This document shows, in pieces, positions 7,896-16,682 of a stretch of DNA of 64,000 nucleotides. Positions within the stretch are counted from its first letter, which is position 1. Each line of letters starts with the position of its first letter. Origin of the DNA: CAYNZV01 sp965217095 (GTDB lineage: Bacteria; Latescibacterota; UBA2968; UBA8231); the NCBI GenBank assembly GCA_965217095.1, contig OZ244235.1, forward strand, positions 3,658,001 through 3,722,000, given 5' to 3'. The translations under genes and the position numbers were made by a program. A model generated the notes under the pieces. It searched no databases. It had not been told where the DNA came from and saw nothing but the letters and a program-made list of their open reading frames with translations.

Positions 7896-9407
7896 CTACT
7901 CCAGCCAGAACGAGTACAACCGTGCCTGCTTCATGATAAAACGTATCTGTACCGGGCGATCGGTGGGCGGCTGCGGGTCGCCTTTCCACGACATCGCGCG
8001 CCAAGTGTGATCGCCGGTCAGGGGCACGGTCTCACCCTTGTAGGACACGAAACCAGGAATCGCATCGAAGGTATCTGGACCTTGGTTGCCCCCGGAATCG
8101 GTAGGCAGGGTATCGGCATCGAGGATCTCGGCGTGGACCTCACCCCAGCGCGCATCGGCGTTGACGCGCAGCTTCTGCCCGTTCCACATGAACGGTTTGG
8201 TAATTACCCATCCGGTCCCCGCGGCGTCCAGGGATACAAACCGGTCCCGCTTCAGCTTGGCCAGGCACAGCCCGCTGGAATCCTGGAAGACCGCCGGATC
8301 GATGTTCAAACGAAAGAGTTCCTTGTTGCCGTTGAACTTGGCGAAGCGCTCACGGTCGGTGGGCAAACGGTGGCCGTTGTAATAGACCCAGATCTCGTCG
8401 TCGCGGACAATCGGTCGATCGTTAACAACGATCTGGTTGGTCCCGTAGTTCTTCCCGTCCCAGGGCTGTACGCCGAGGAAGACGGCGCGGTCGGCGACGC
8501 GCTTCCAGTTGCGCAGATCGCGGGAGACCGCCAGCTCGTTCTGGTTAATGCGGGTGAAATTCATGTGGGGCGGGGGAATAGCGCCAAAGGGATTGAAGAT
8601 GAGTGGAAAACCGATATAGATGCCTTGGTACGGCATGATCGACATCTTGTAAGCTTCGGCGATGTAGTCCTCGTCATCGATAACGGGAGGGGTGATGTAG
8701 GCCGGGTTTTCGATGATCTCGCGCACCCGATCCCGGCGGTTCTCCCAGTCGATCTCGTCGGTGTGAAAAATCAGCTCGGGTTCGGTGAAATCGCCGAACT
8801 TCTTGGCCGTGCTCAGCCAGACCGACCTCCCCCATTTGGTCCCATGTTTCACGGTCAACACGTACTGTTCGCCGATATCGTCGTAGGTGAAACAGGAGGT
8901 GTCAGCGCTGGGAACCGGTGGCACATCGAGCAGCGTCCACTGGAAACCGTCCGGCGATACGGCGGGCTTGCGGCCGTTGCTGCCGAACAGCGCCTTGTAG
9001 CGTCGTTGCGGATCCGGGTCGGTATCGTCGCGGATGATGTGTTCCGGGCGCTCGGAACCGGGGGCGAGGGCGACGTTGTTCTTCTTGGATCCTCGCCACT
9101 CGTGCAGACCGAGCTCGGGATTCTCCCAATGCTCGCCGTCGGTGGAGGTACTGTAGAGCAGCACGCTGGGTGACCCGTCGAACTGGTGGGTGAAATACCA
9201 CCATTCCCACAAATTCTTTTCCGAATTCCACTGGGGGACCGAACAGGTCTGGGTTCCGCTTTGTCCCAACGACTGGTCGGGACGAATGACGGCGCCGCAA
9301 TCCTCCGGTTGGTGCAGGGAACGCTCGACACCCATCGTTTTTGCGACGGCGTGGTCGTCGAGGAACAGCTGGCGGTGACTTTTGGGGTCTATCAGTTCGT
9401 GATCCAT
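7896..9407 (-). CDS. Glycosidase-like five-bladed beta-propeller protein, subfamily A
   Basis: A 503-residue protein with no signal peptide. The N-terminus carries the motif RQLFLDDHAV (12-21), seen in all subfamily-A members of this window. Repeated blade motifs of the S-x-D-G-x-x-W type follow: STDGEHW, SPDGFQW and SRDLRNW. They resemble the GH32/GH43/GH130-like propeller superfamily. A C-terminal beta-sandwich ends in LYSFWLE, the shared tail of the family. I cannot assign substrate or catalytic residues, and a glycosidase role is inference. It starts 2 bases after the stop of its frameshifted neighbour (9410-10811), so the two are translationally linked paralogues. Confidence 0.75.
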   Translation of the reverse strand: MDHELIDPKSHRQLFLDDHAVAKTMGVERSLHQPEDCGAVIRPDQSLGQSGTQTCSVPQWNSEKNLWEWWYFTHQFDGSPSVLLYSTSTDGEHWENPELGLHEWRGSKKNNVALAPGSERPEHIIRDDTDPDPQRRYKALFGSNGRKPAVSPDGFQWTLLDVPPVPSADTSCFTYDDIGEQYVLTVKHGTKWGRSVWLSTAKKFGDFTEPELIFHTDEIDWENRRDRVREIIENPAYITPPVIDDEDYIAEAYKMSIMPYQGIYIGFPLIFNPFGAIPPPHMNFTRINQNELAVSRDLRNWKRVADRAVFLGVQPWDGKNYGTNQIVVNDRPIVRDDEIWVYYNGHRLPTDRERFAKFNGNKELFRLNIDPAVFQDSSGLCLAKLKRDRFVSLDAAGTGWVITKPFMWNGQKLRVNADARWGEVHAEILDADTLPTDSGGNQGPDTFDAIPGFVSYKGETVPLTGDHTWRAMSWKGDPQPPTDRPVQIRFIMKQARLYSFWLE

Positions 9408-9409
9408 AT

Positions 9410-10811
9410 CTATTCCAACCAGAAGGAGTATAACCGTGCCTGATGCAGGTAGAAGCGGACCTTGACCGGCTTTTCAAATACCAGGTCGTGGTCCGGTTTC
9501 CATTCCATCTTGTGACGCCAGTGGTCGCCCTTGAGCGGCGTCGGCTCCTCCGCCGGCACCCAGAAGCCGGGAAATACCTTGTTGGTTTCCGCGTCCATGA
9601 TGTCAGCGTAAACCTCACCCCATTTGGCGTCGACGTTTACGTAGAGATCCTCACCTTTCCATTCGAAGGGTTTGGTGACGATGGTGCCGGCGTCGTCGGC
9701 GTCGAGGGATACGAAACCGTCCGGCCGCAGCTTGGCGAGACAGATGGTGGTACTGTCTTTGAACACCTCTGGATCGACGTTGAGCCGGAACAGCTCGCGG
9801 CAGCCGCCGTATTGCTCGTATTGCTTCAGATTCGAAGGCATGCGGCTGGCAATGTGGTAGATCCAGATCTCTCCGTTCTCCTTCACGATCGGTTGGCCCG
9901 ACATGCCCACCTGGCTGGTGTCCCAGCGCTTTCCGTCCCAGGGCTCGATGCCGATGAAGATCTCGCGGTTGGCCACCCGGCACCCGGTCCCAATGGTAGA
10001 GGTCGCGTGAGACAGTGAGCTCGAGCTGGTTGATGCGAGAGAAGTTCATGGCCGGCGGCGGCACGGCGCCGAGCGGATTGAGAATCAGCGGAAATCCGAC
10101 ATAAAGTCCTTCGTACGGCATCACCGCCATGTGGTAGGCCTCGGCGATGTAGTCCTCGTCATCGATGAACACCGGCTTGATATACGCCGGGTTATCCAAC
10201 ATCTCGCGCACCCGCTTGCGGCAATTCTCCCAATCCTGCTCATCGGTATTAAAGATGAGCTCGAGCTCGGAGTAGTGCTCGCCATCTTTGCTGGTGGAGA
10301 GGAATACGGACCGGCCCCACTCAGTGCTCTGCTTCACCATAGCGATGAACTGCTCGTTGTAGGGGTCGTAGGTGAACTGGGACTCGTCCTGGCTGGGGAT
10401 TTGGGCAACGTTCGGGCGAGTCCAGTGAATGCCGTCCGCCGAGAGCCCGGGACATTGATTGTTATTGGTACCGTTGCTCAACATACCTTTGTAGCGTCGA
10501 TTCGGATCGGGGTCGCGCTCGTCTCTCACCAGGTGCCGGGGAGATTCCTCGATGGGTGTACGATCCCAATGCTCTGCATCCTCGGAGGTGGCGTAGTCGG
10601 AGCCGAGCCACCATTCCCACAGCTTCTTCTCTGAGTTCCACTGGGGCGAGACTCGGCTCTGCAGGCCGTCTTCGCCTCTGGCAACGTCGGGCCAAACTAT
10701 AGGACCACACTTATCGGGTTGATGCAGCTGCTGGCGCACGCCGATCTTGCTTTCCACGGCGCCGTCGTCCAGAAAGAGCTGTCGGTACTTCTTGGGGTCT
10801 ATGAGGTCCAT
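9410..10811 (-). pseudogene. Glycosidase-like beta-propeller protein, subfamily A, frameshifted
   Basis: A close paralogue of the 7896 gene (RQLFLDD near the N-terminus, LYSFWLE at the C-terminus) split into two frames at about 9980. On the plus strand the sequence CACCCGG is present twice in tandem at 9974-9980 and 9981-9987. Removing one 7 bp copy restores a single 464-residue frame that reads HWDRVANREIFIG through the joint, matching NWKRVADRAVFLG in the neighbour. The lesion is therefore a 7 bp slippage duplication. As given, translation from ATG 10811 leaves the correct frame after about 277 codons; the 3' part is open from about 9976 to 9410. An assembly error is possible but a clean 7 bp duplication is less typical of one. 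Confidence 0.85.
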
Positions 10812-11028
10812 GGCCCGCTAGTTCTCCGCGTGAGAGAAATCTCTGAAACAACGATCGCTCCGGACCGAGATGTCCGGCTGCAAAGGATATTCTATATTGG
10901 TGCATCGGACAATCGAATAAGCGCAAAAAATTGGATGTGGAATCCGGAAAGATCAACGGCCATTCGATGGCTGACAGCACGAGAAAACGATAACTGGAGA
11001 AGAAACCTATGACTTGGAGAAGAAACCT
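10812..11028. promoter_or_regulatory. Divergent intergenic region with 20 bp tandem duplication of a translation start
   Basis: This 217 bp region separates the minus-strand propeller run from the plus-strand PIG-L run and must hold promoters for both. At its right end a 20 bp unit, TGGAGAAGAAACCTATGACT, occurs twice in perfect tandem (10995-11014 and 11015-11034). Each copy has its own Shine-Dalgarno-like GGAGA and its own ATG. The first ATG (11009) opens a seven-codon peptide, MTWRRNL, ending at TGA just before the second ATG. The second ATG (11029) starts the PIG-L protein. The duplication may be a slippage accident, but it places a short upstream reading frame directly ahead of the gene. 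Confidence 0.75.
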
Positions 11029-11889
11029 ATGACTGATCGCAAGCTGCGCATACTTACCGTATGTGCCCATCCCCACGATTTCACCTGGTTTTCGGGAACA
11101 CTTGGGAAACATGTCGAACGGGGGGATGAAGCTACCCTCTGCGTCGTGACCCACGGGGGCAGCACCCATCGAGAAGACTGGATGGAGGAGCTGCGCAAGC
11201 CGGAATCCGAGCGCGATGCTTCCATCGTAAACGCCTCGGCCGACAAGTATATCAAACAGAAAGAGAAGGAACTGCGCGATGCGGCAGCCATCTTCGGAAT
11301 CACCGACATACGCATGTTGAATTTCCCGGACAAACCGTTCCTCATCTCGGAGAATCCCGCGGTGATCGACCGCATCGCCGAGCTTATTGTCGAGGTGAGA
11401 CCGCACATCATGCTTACGGAAAGCCCCTTCACCGACTGCGGAAGGCCCATGCGCTACCGTTCGGATCACACTGAAGTGGGCATCGCCGCTGCTGAGGCGA
11501 AGTTGCGCGCCGAGCTGCCCCGCCCCGGTTCCACGTGGCGTCCGCACCAGGTCGCCACGACCTTCTGGCCGGGTCAGGCGTTCGATCTGAGCCAGCTGGA
11601 TCTGGTCGTGGAGCTGTCGGATGAGTGGTTCGAAAAGCGGGTGCAGGCGGAGGCGTGCTTCGAGACTCAAGGACACGACGAACAGTGGGCGCGCAACCGC
11701 ATGCTGCTGGATTTGGGATCCATGGGAGCTCACGCGCGGACGGCGTACGGTGAAGGTTTCGTGCGCGAAAAGCTGGAATTGAACGATCATCTCCCGGTGT
11801 CCGAGCTGATGATCCGACAGACCGAGGTTGGGGACACGCAAAACGTGCGCAAGATGCTTCGGGTGGATGACGCGACGGTGGCCAGTTGA
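11029..11889 (+). CDS. PIG-L (LmbE) family deacetylase
   Basis: A 286-residue zinc-dependent N-deacetylase-type protein. The family A-H-P-D-D motif appears as AHPHDF (13-18), keeping the histidine and one aspartate, and the second metal segment is RSDHTEVG around residue 145. Members remove acetyl groups from N-acetylglucosaminyl conjugates. The replacement of the first aspartate by histidine marks a subgroup whose activity I cannot vouch for. ATG 11029 is chosen because it opens at the second copy of a duplicated GGAGA...ATG unit and gives the normal N-terminus; a TTG at 11014 is in frame but lies in the duplication. The next gene, a transporter, follows 40 bases downstream. Confidence 0.85.
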   Translation: MTDRKLRILTVCAHPHDFTWFSGTLGKHVERGDEATLCVVTHGGSTHREDWMEELRKPESERDASIVNASADKYIKQKEKELRDAAAIFGITDIRMLNFPDKPFLISENPAVIDRIAELIVEVRPHIMLTESPFTDCGRPMRYRSDHTEVGIAAAEAKLRAELPRPGSTWRPHQVATTFWPGQAFDLSQLDLVVELSDEWFEKRVQAEACFETQGHDEQWARNRMLLDLGSMGAHARTAYGEGFVREKLELNDHLPVSELMIRQTEVGDTQNVRKMLRVDDATVAS

Positions 11890-11929
11890 GGGAGTCGCTC
11901 GCCGCGGCGCAGATTCGTAAGGCTCCCTA

Positions 11930-12832
11930 TTGAGCGTGGCGACCGCTCCCAGCCCACACCTCAAAGGGATTCTGTTGGCGCTTGCCGGGGTCGTGGTCAT
12001 AAGCCCCGACGGCCTGTTGATACGTCTCATCTCCGTGGACCACTGGACCTTGCTGTTCTGGAGAGGGTTGCTGATCGCCACAGCTCTCTCGGCGGCACAG
12101 TTGGTGATGCGCGGCCGCGCCGTAGTCACGTCATTCACCGCTATTGGTCGCCTGGGTCTGGTTGCCTCGCTGATTCGCGGCGGCGGCATGGTATTCTTCG
12201 TCCTCGCGATCCGCCACACTACCGTCGCGAACACACTTATCATCCTCGGATTGTCCCCGCTTTGGGGCGCGGTATTGAGTCGACTTTTTCTGCGGGAAGC
12301 GGTCCCATTGCGTACCTGGATGGCTATTCCGGTGGCAATCGCCGGAATAGCGCTGACCGTTTCTGCGGAGTACGGCAGCGTGAAACCGGGGGATCTCTTT
12401 GCGCTGGCGGGATCGGTCTGCCTGGCCATCTACCTCACCCTCGTACGCCATGTGCGTCATCTAGACATGACGCCCAGCTTGACAATCAGCTCTTTCTTCG
12501 TGGCGCTGGCAGTCTTGCCTTTGACCACACCGGAGGCACTAGGACTGCGAGACGCCGCCCTTCTGGGGATCATGGGTTTGGTCGTGATGCCGATTTCGCT
12601 CGTCTGCTTCGTGATGGCACCGCGCTACATATTGGCGCCTGAAGTCAGTTTGATTTTTCTGCTGGAAATGATGCTGGGTCCGTATTGGGTATGGCTCGCT
12701 ATTGGCGAGCAGCCTTCGGTGCTCGTCATGATGGGGGGAGGGGTGGTGATGGCAACCCTTGCAGTGCACACCGGTTTAGCCCTGAGAGAGTCGAGACGAC
12801 AGCGCCTGTCCGTGTCGACCTCGCCAACCTGA
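11930..12832 (+). CDS. EamA/DMT-family transporter
   Basis: A 300-residue integral membrane protein with about ten hydrophobic segments arranged as two EamA repeats, the standard drug/metabolite transporter layout. Typical features include the opening GILLALAGVVVISPDGLLIRL and the helix-ending LFLREAVPLRTWMAIP. It would exchange or export a small metabolite across the inner membrane. The start is TTG 11930, or GTG 11936 two codons later; neither has a strong ribosome site. Its TGA overlaps the ATG of the following MFS gene, so the two transporters are translationally coupled downstream of the PIG-L gene. Confidence 0.85.
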   Translation: MSVATAPSPHLKGILLALAGVVVISPDGLLIRLISVDHWTLLFWRGLLIATALSAAQLVMRGRAVVTSFTAIGRLGLVASLIRGGGMVFFVLAIRHTTVANTLIILGLSPLWGAVLSRLFLREAVPLRTWMAIPVAIAGIALTVSAEYGSVKPGDLFALAGSVCLAIYLTLVRHVRHLDMTPSLTISSFFVALAVLPLTTPEALGLRDAALLGIMGLVVMPISLVCFVMAPRYILAPEVSLIFLLEMMLGPYWVWLAIGEQPSVLVMMGGGVVMATLAVHTGLALRESRRQRLSVSTSPT

Positions 12833-14163
12833 TGGACGAACATCCGACGCCAGCTACCGATGGACACCTGACAGAGCAAGAGCGCCACCGCGGTCAATCG
12901 CTGTTGATCGGTGCTTCGTCGTCCGCCCGCTTTGCCGGCCATCTCATCGCATCCACCGCGTCGTTGTTTCTGCTCGCGTTGGGGGCGACCCCGTTTCACC
13001 TGGGAGTTCTGGAAACCCTCTCCAACGGCAGCAGGCTGTTGCGGGTCGTCGGCGTACAGGTGATGCGGTCGACCACCAAAGCCCAGTTGATCTTCCACAT
13101 GCGTCTGTTATCGGCGCCCGTCATTTTGGGTTTGGCGATGTTGGCGTACTTCGGACAGGTGGACTCCAGGTACATGTGGATCGCCATACTCACAATCGCC
13201 AGCCGTTTCGCCATGATTCAGATCGGAATGGCCGCCTGGTGGCCTCTGGTTCAGGACAACACCACACGGGCATCGTTGCCCATGTTTTTGGCGCGCCTGA
13301 GGATGGCGGGTCGCGGCGTCGAGCTCGTGCCTCCCCTGTTTGTCGGGTGGTATCTGGGATCGCAACCCGCTGTGGAGCGTTTCGGCTGGCTCTACGTCGC
13401 CGCATTTCTGGTCACGATGGTGTCGGCCTGGCTGGTGCGCCGGGTCAGGGAACTCCCATCCGAGCGGCCCACGGAAGGCCTGCGACACCGATTCTTTGCT
13501 GCGCTAAAGACTCGCGAGCTGCAGAGATACTGCCTTTTCAACGGCACCTTGAATCTGATCCACGCGGCATCGCTCCCTTTTTGGGTCGTGGTGTTCACCG
13601 AGCGTGGCATGCCGATCCTGTATTTCGTGTGGATGATCTCGGTCCGTTCGCTGGGTCACCTGGCAACACTGTATTTCTGGGGTCGACTGGTCCAGTCTCA
13701 CGGTTCCCGAGCAGCCATTAACCTCGCACTCGGCGGCATGTTTGTTCTGGCGCCGTTCTGGCAGTTCTTGCCAAGCGGCAGCCTGAACCTGATTGTCGCG
13801 GCCGGATTTTTCTATTTCATGTGGGGCGCCTTCGAAGCGGGCTTACAGAGCGGCCAGACTCCAGTCATGATGGAGTCGGTTTCAACCGAATACCGTGCCG
13901 AGGGTTTCACGGTGTCGATGTTCTCCATTGCCTTGGGAGGCGGCCTCGGAGGACTTGCCGGCGGGTTGATATTCGAGCGCCTGAATGAGATACCATCCAA
14001 CTCCCTGTCATGGGAACCCGAGCTGGTCTATCTTACCATTTCACACCTTTTGGCGGCGCTGTTATGGGCATTGAGTCGCAACCTCAAAGGTGTTCGGGAA
14101 CAGTTGTCCGCACGGGAATTTGTACGCCACCGTCTGCTTGAGCGACAACGACCGGGTGACTGA
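12832..14163 (+). CDS. Major facilitator superfamily transporter
   Basis: A 443-residue protein with about twelve hydrophobic segments in two halves joined by a basic loop near RRVRELPSERPTEGLRHR. The first helix contains the small-residue pattern ASSSARFAGHLIASTASLFLLALG, and a glycine-rich helix GGGLGGLAGGLIFERL sits near the C-terminal end. These are consistent with an MFS permease in the inner membrane; the substrate is unknown. ATG 12832 overlaps the TGA of the EamA gene. The frame is open further upstream but inside that gene. The lactonase gene follows 44 bases downstream with its own ribosome site. Confidence 0.8.
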   Translation: MDEHPTPATDGHLTEQERHRGQSLLIGASSSARFAGHLIASTASLFLLALGATPFHLGVLETLSNGSRLLRVVGVQVMRSTTKAQLIFHMRLLSAPVILGLAMLAYFGQVDSRYMWIAILTIASRFAMIQIGMAAWWPLVQDNTTRASLPMFLARLRMAGRGVELVPPLFVGWYLGSQPAVERFGWLYVAAFLVTMVSAWLVRRVRELPSERPTEGLRHRFFAALKTRELQRYCLFNGTLNLIHAASLPFWVVVFTERGMPILYFVWMISVRSLGHLATLYFWGRLVQSHGSRAAINLALGGMFVLAPFWQFLPSGSLNLIVAAGFFYFMWGAFEAGLQSGQTPVMMESVSTEYRAEGFTVSMFSIALGGGLGGLAGGLIFERLNEIPSNSLSWEPELVYLTISHLLAALLWALSRNLKGVREQLSAREFVRHRLLERQRPGD

Positions 14164-14207
14164 GCCGGACTTAGCGTAGGATTTGACGATCTGAGGAGGA
14201 GACGAGC

Positions 14208-15230
14208 ATGGCATCTGGTGCCAACACAGTACTTTTTGTTTCGCTAACCGCCGACGAGGCCATCAAACTGTACGATATCGACACTGAATCCGGCGCCCTC
14301 GATCTAAGGGCGACGAGCAACGCCCATGGACCGACCGGAGCACTTTTTCTTCACCCCGACATGGACAAACTGCTGCTGGCCCATGTGGGTTCGTCGACCC
14401 TGGCGAGCCTCAGCCTCGATCGCGCTTCGGGTGAAATGACATTGATCAACAAGGTGGACACGGGAATCGGGACACCCGCCCATCTGATAACCGATGGGGC
14501 AGGCCGCTTTCTGCTCACCGCTTTCTATGGCGGCGGCGGCGTAACTGTCCACCGGCTTGGCGACGACGGATCTATCGGCGAGCTCGTACAGCGGATCGAC
14601 ACCGGCATCAAGGCTCACTGCATTCAGTTGGACGCTTCCGAGCGCTTCGTCTTCGTGCCTCATGTCTGCCCGAATAACCAAACCAGCCAGTTTCGCTTCG
14701 ACAACAAGAGCGGCCAACTTACGCCGAACGAACCGGCTGAGGTGGTGCCGCCCGACGACAACACAGGGCCGCGCCATCTCTGTTTCTCGAACGACGGCGA
14801 CACGGTATACATCGTCAATGAGCAAGGGAACACAGCAACCGCGCATCGCTTCGACGAAGAGAGCGGCACGCTGACGATGTTCCAACACCTGGATACGCTG
14901 CCTGCTGGCGCTGACCGCAGCGGGCACACGGCCCACATCGAGATGCATCCAAACTCAAAGTGGGTCTACGCTTCCAATCGCGGACACGACAGTATCGTTG
15001 GGTTCAACGTCGATAGTGACGGATCACTGAGCCCGTTCGGTCATTTCTCCGTTCCGTCCAGTCCACGTTCGTTCAACGTCGAGCCGGGGGGACGTTTTCT
15101 TTATTGCGCCGGGGAGGCCGCCGGTCGTATGGTCATTTTCCGTGTCGATCCCGAATCTGGCAAGCTGGATCGGGCGGAGGAATTCGAGGTGGGAAAGAGT
15201 CCGTTCTGGGTGATGGCGGTCGAGCTTTAG
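14208..15230 (+). CDS. Seven-bladed beta-propeller lactonase (6-phosphogluconolactonase-like, COG2706)
   Basis: A 340-residue cytoplasmic protein with regular blade repeats of the lactonase type. Diagnostic stretches are GPTGALFLHPD, KAHCIQLDASERFVFVPHVCPN, DDNTGPRHLCFSNDGDTVYIVNE, HTAHIEMHPNSKWVYASNRGHDSI and SSPRSFNVEPGGRFLYCAGE. Members hydrolyse sugar-acid lactones or isomerise muconates. ATG 14208 follows a strong GAGGAGGAG. Together with the upstream transporters and the PIG-L gene it suggests import or export plus processing of an amino sugar or sugar-acid derivative; that link is inference. It converges with the GntR gene at 15239. Confidence 0.9.
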   Translation: MASGANTVLFVSLTADEAIKLYDIDTESGALDLRATSNAHGPTGALFLHPDMDKLLLAHVGSSTLASLSLDRASGEMTLINKVDTGIGTPAHLITDGAGRFLLTAFYGGGGVTVHRLGDDGSIGELVQRIDTGIKAHCIQLDASERFVFVPHVCPNNQTSQFRFDNKSGQLTPNEPAEVVPPDDNTGPRHLCFSNDGDTVYIVNEQGNTATAHRFDEESGTLTMFQHLDTLPAGADRSGHTAHIEMHPNSKWVYASNRGHDSIVGFNVDSDGSLSPFGHFSVPSSPRSFNVEPGGRFLYCAGEAAGRMVIFRVDPESGKLDRAEEFEVGKSPFWVMAVEL

Positions 15231-15238
15231 ACTACATC

Positions 15239-15625
15239 TCACTTGGGAGATTTTCTCGCATCGAGCATTCGCATCAATGTTCGCCGAATCCGCGTCGGGC
15301 TCAATCCCTGGTCGACCGCTTCCGCCACTGCGGGTTCCAGCTGAGCATACAGGCGGTCCAGGGCAATGCCCATCCTTTTCATTCGGGGAAGGCGATTGAC
15401 GAAGAACCCTTTTCTCGGGATTGCCAGAATCAATTCTTCGCGACTCAGGGCGTCGAAGGCGCGAGTGACGGTGATAGTACTGATTTCGAGCTCATGGGCG
15501 AGTGAACGGATGGACGGCAAAGGGGTATTGGACTGCAGTACGCCGGAAAGGATCTGTGTGCGGATCTGCCTGACGATCTGGTCGACCAATGGCTGTTGAG
15601 AAGAGCGGTTCAGGTGCACTATCAT
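15239..15625 (-). CDS. GntR-family transcriptional regulator, YtrA subfamily
   Basis: A 128-residue regulator. The N-terminal winged helix-turn-helix (about 8-75) contains QPLVDQIVRQIRTQILSGVL, LPSIRSLAHELEISTITVTRAFDALSREELI and a wing ending in GKGF-like RKGFFV. The C-terminal tail is only about 50 residues of helix, which is the short effector or dimerisation region of the YtrA type. ATG 15625 is preferred because AAGGAG precedes it and the longer frame to 15880 would run through the operator and the divergent PhyH start. The 21 bp palindrome just upstream is its likely own operator, so it probably represses both itself and the divergent PhyH gene. Confidence 0.88.
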   Translation of the reverse strand: MIVHLNRSSQQPLVDQIVRQIRTQILSGVLQSNTPLPSIRSLAHELEISTITVTRAFDALSREELILAIPRKGFFVNRLPRMKRMGIALDRLYAQLEPAVAEAVDQGLSPTRIRRTLMRMLDARKSPK

Positions 15626-15638
15626 CGGATTCACTCCT

Positions 15639-15659
15639 TGTATATGTTGGATATATACA
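15639..15659. promoter_or_regulatory. Palindromic operator TGTATAT-N7-ATATACA
   Basis: A perfect 7 bp inverted repeat with a 7 bp spacer (TGTATAT GTTGGAT ATATACA) lies 14 bp upstream of the GntR-type regulator start, between it and the divergent PhyH gene at 15720. YtrA-subfamily regulators bind AT-rich palindromes with GT...AC ends near their own genes, so autoregulation and control of the dioxygenase are likely. A further CATGTAC element follows at about 15660-15667. Confidence 0.65.
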
Positions 15660-15719
15660 GCATGTACAGGACCAAAACAACCACTCCACCTCCCGTGAGT
15701 CCAATCCACTCGAACCCCG

Positions 15720-16520
15720 ATGACCCAAACGCAGTCAGTCCTGCATAATCTAACTACGGAACAACGCACTTCGTTCAAAGTCAACGGATTTATCACTGTC
15801 GAAGACGTCCTCACCGACGACGAAGTCGATGCCCTGGCCGGACGTGCCGATCTGATCGCCTCCGGCGAAGCCGAGCACATCCCCGAACGGTGTATTCAGC
15901 AGGAGCAGGTCTTTCGAAGGGGCGAACGCGAGGTCACCGACCAGGTACTATCGGTGCGCAAGCTCCACATGCTGGCGGTGCACGACGAAGTGATGTGGCA
16001 ACATGCAACCAACCCCAAAATCGTCGACATCATCGCCGATTTACTCGGCACCGACGACATCAAGCTCTATAACGATCAGCTCTTTATGAAAGCGCCCGAG
16101 ACGGGCACTGCACAGGGTTGGCATCAAGATTCGGGGTCATGGAGGGATATCTTCCCGATGGATCTGGTCTCCGCCTGGACTGCTATCGACGACGCCACTC
16201 TGGAGAACGGTTGCCTCAATTTCGCAGTGGGCACCCACCAATGGGGCATGCTCTCGAATCCGGCTCGAGGTGCGTTGGTCGACGAGCTGAATAGTGGGGA
16301 TTGGCCGGTGGCACCGGCTCCCCTCAAACGCGGAAGCGTCAGCTTCCATCATAGCCTGACCCTGCATCAGAGCGGTGCCAACACCTCATCCAAACGCCGG
16401 CGTGGGTACGCCACTCACTACATGCGTGCTACCTCCGTCAAGGACGAAGCCGTAACCGACGCTCCAAAGGTTCCTCCCTTCAAGCAGGTGAGAGGACGAT
16501 CGTTCCCGGGACGCGTCTAA
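15720..16520 (+). CDS. Phytanoyl-CoA dioxygenase (PhyH) family protein
   Basis: A 266-residue Fe(II)/2-oxoglutarate oxygenase. The metal ligands are H135 and D137 in GWHQDSGSW and H216 in SLTLHQSGAN, with arginines at 226-228 as the cosubstrate anchor region. LENGCLNFAVGTH (161-173) is the segment that in the family precedes the distal histidine. It is divergent from the GntR regulator with an operator between them, so it is the best candidate target of that repressor. The substrate is unknown. The start is ATG 15720; no strong ribosome site is seen. Confidence 0.9.
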   Translation: MTQTQSVLHNLTTEQRTSFKVNGFITVEDVLTDDEVDALAGRADLIASGEAEHIPERCIQQEQVFRRGEREVTDQVLSVRKLHMLAVHDEVMWQHATNPKIVDIIADLLGTDDIKLYNDQLFMKAPETGTAQGWHQDSGSWRDIFPMDLVSAWTAIDDATLENGCLNFAVGTHQWGMLSNPARGALVDELNSGDWPVAPAPLKRGSVSFHHSLTLHQSGANTSSKRRRGYATHYMRATSVKDEAVTDAPKVPPFKQVRGRSFPGRV

Positions 16521-16682
16521 CCGAGTCGTTAAGAATCGCTTGCCCCGGCGCCGTCCTTTTCGTACCGTGTGATCGAGTTGCCGAAATATCTTCTTTTTTA
16601 ACAGCAACTTACGGTCCGTAAGAATTCGACCTTGCTCGATGCAAGCCGTTCGAGCGCACCGCGGCCACTTGAGGGATAGTCG

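Noticed and set aside
10711..12429. Long minus-strand open frame of 572 codons
   Set aside because: It runs antisense to the PIG-L and EamA genes and across the divergent promoter region. It has no domain and an arginine/proline-rich composition typical of shadow frames.
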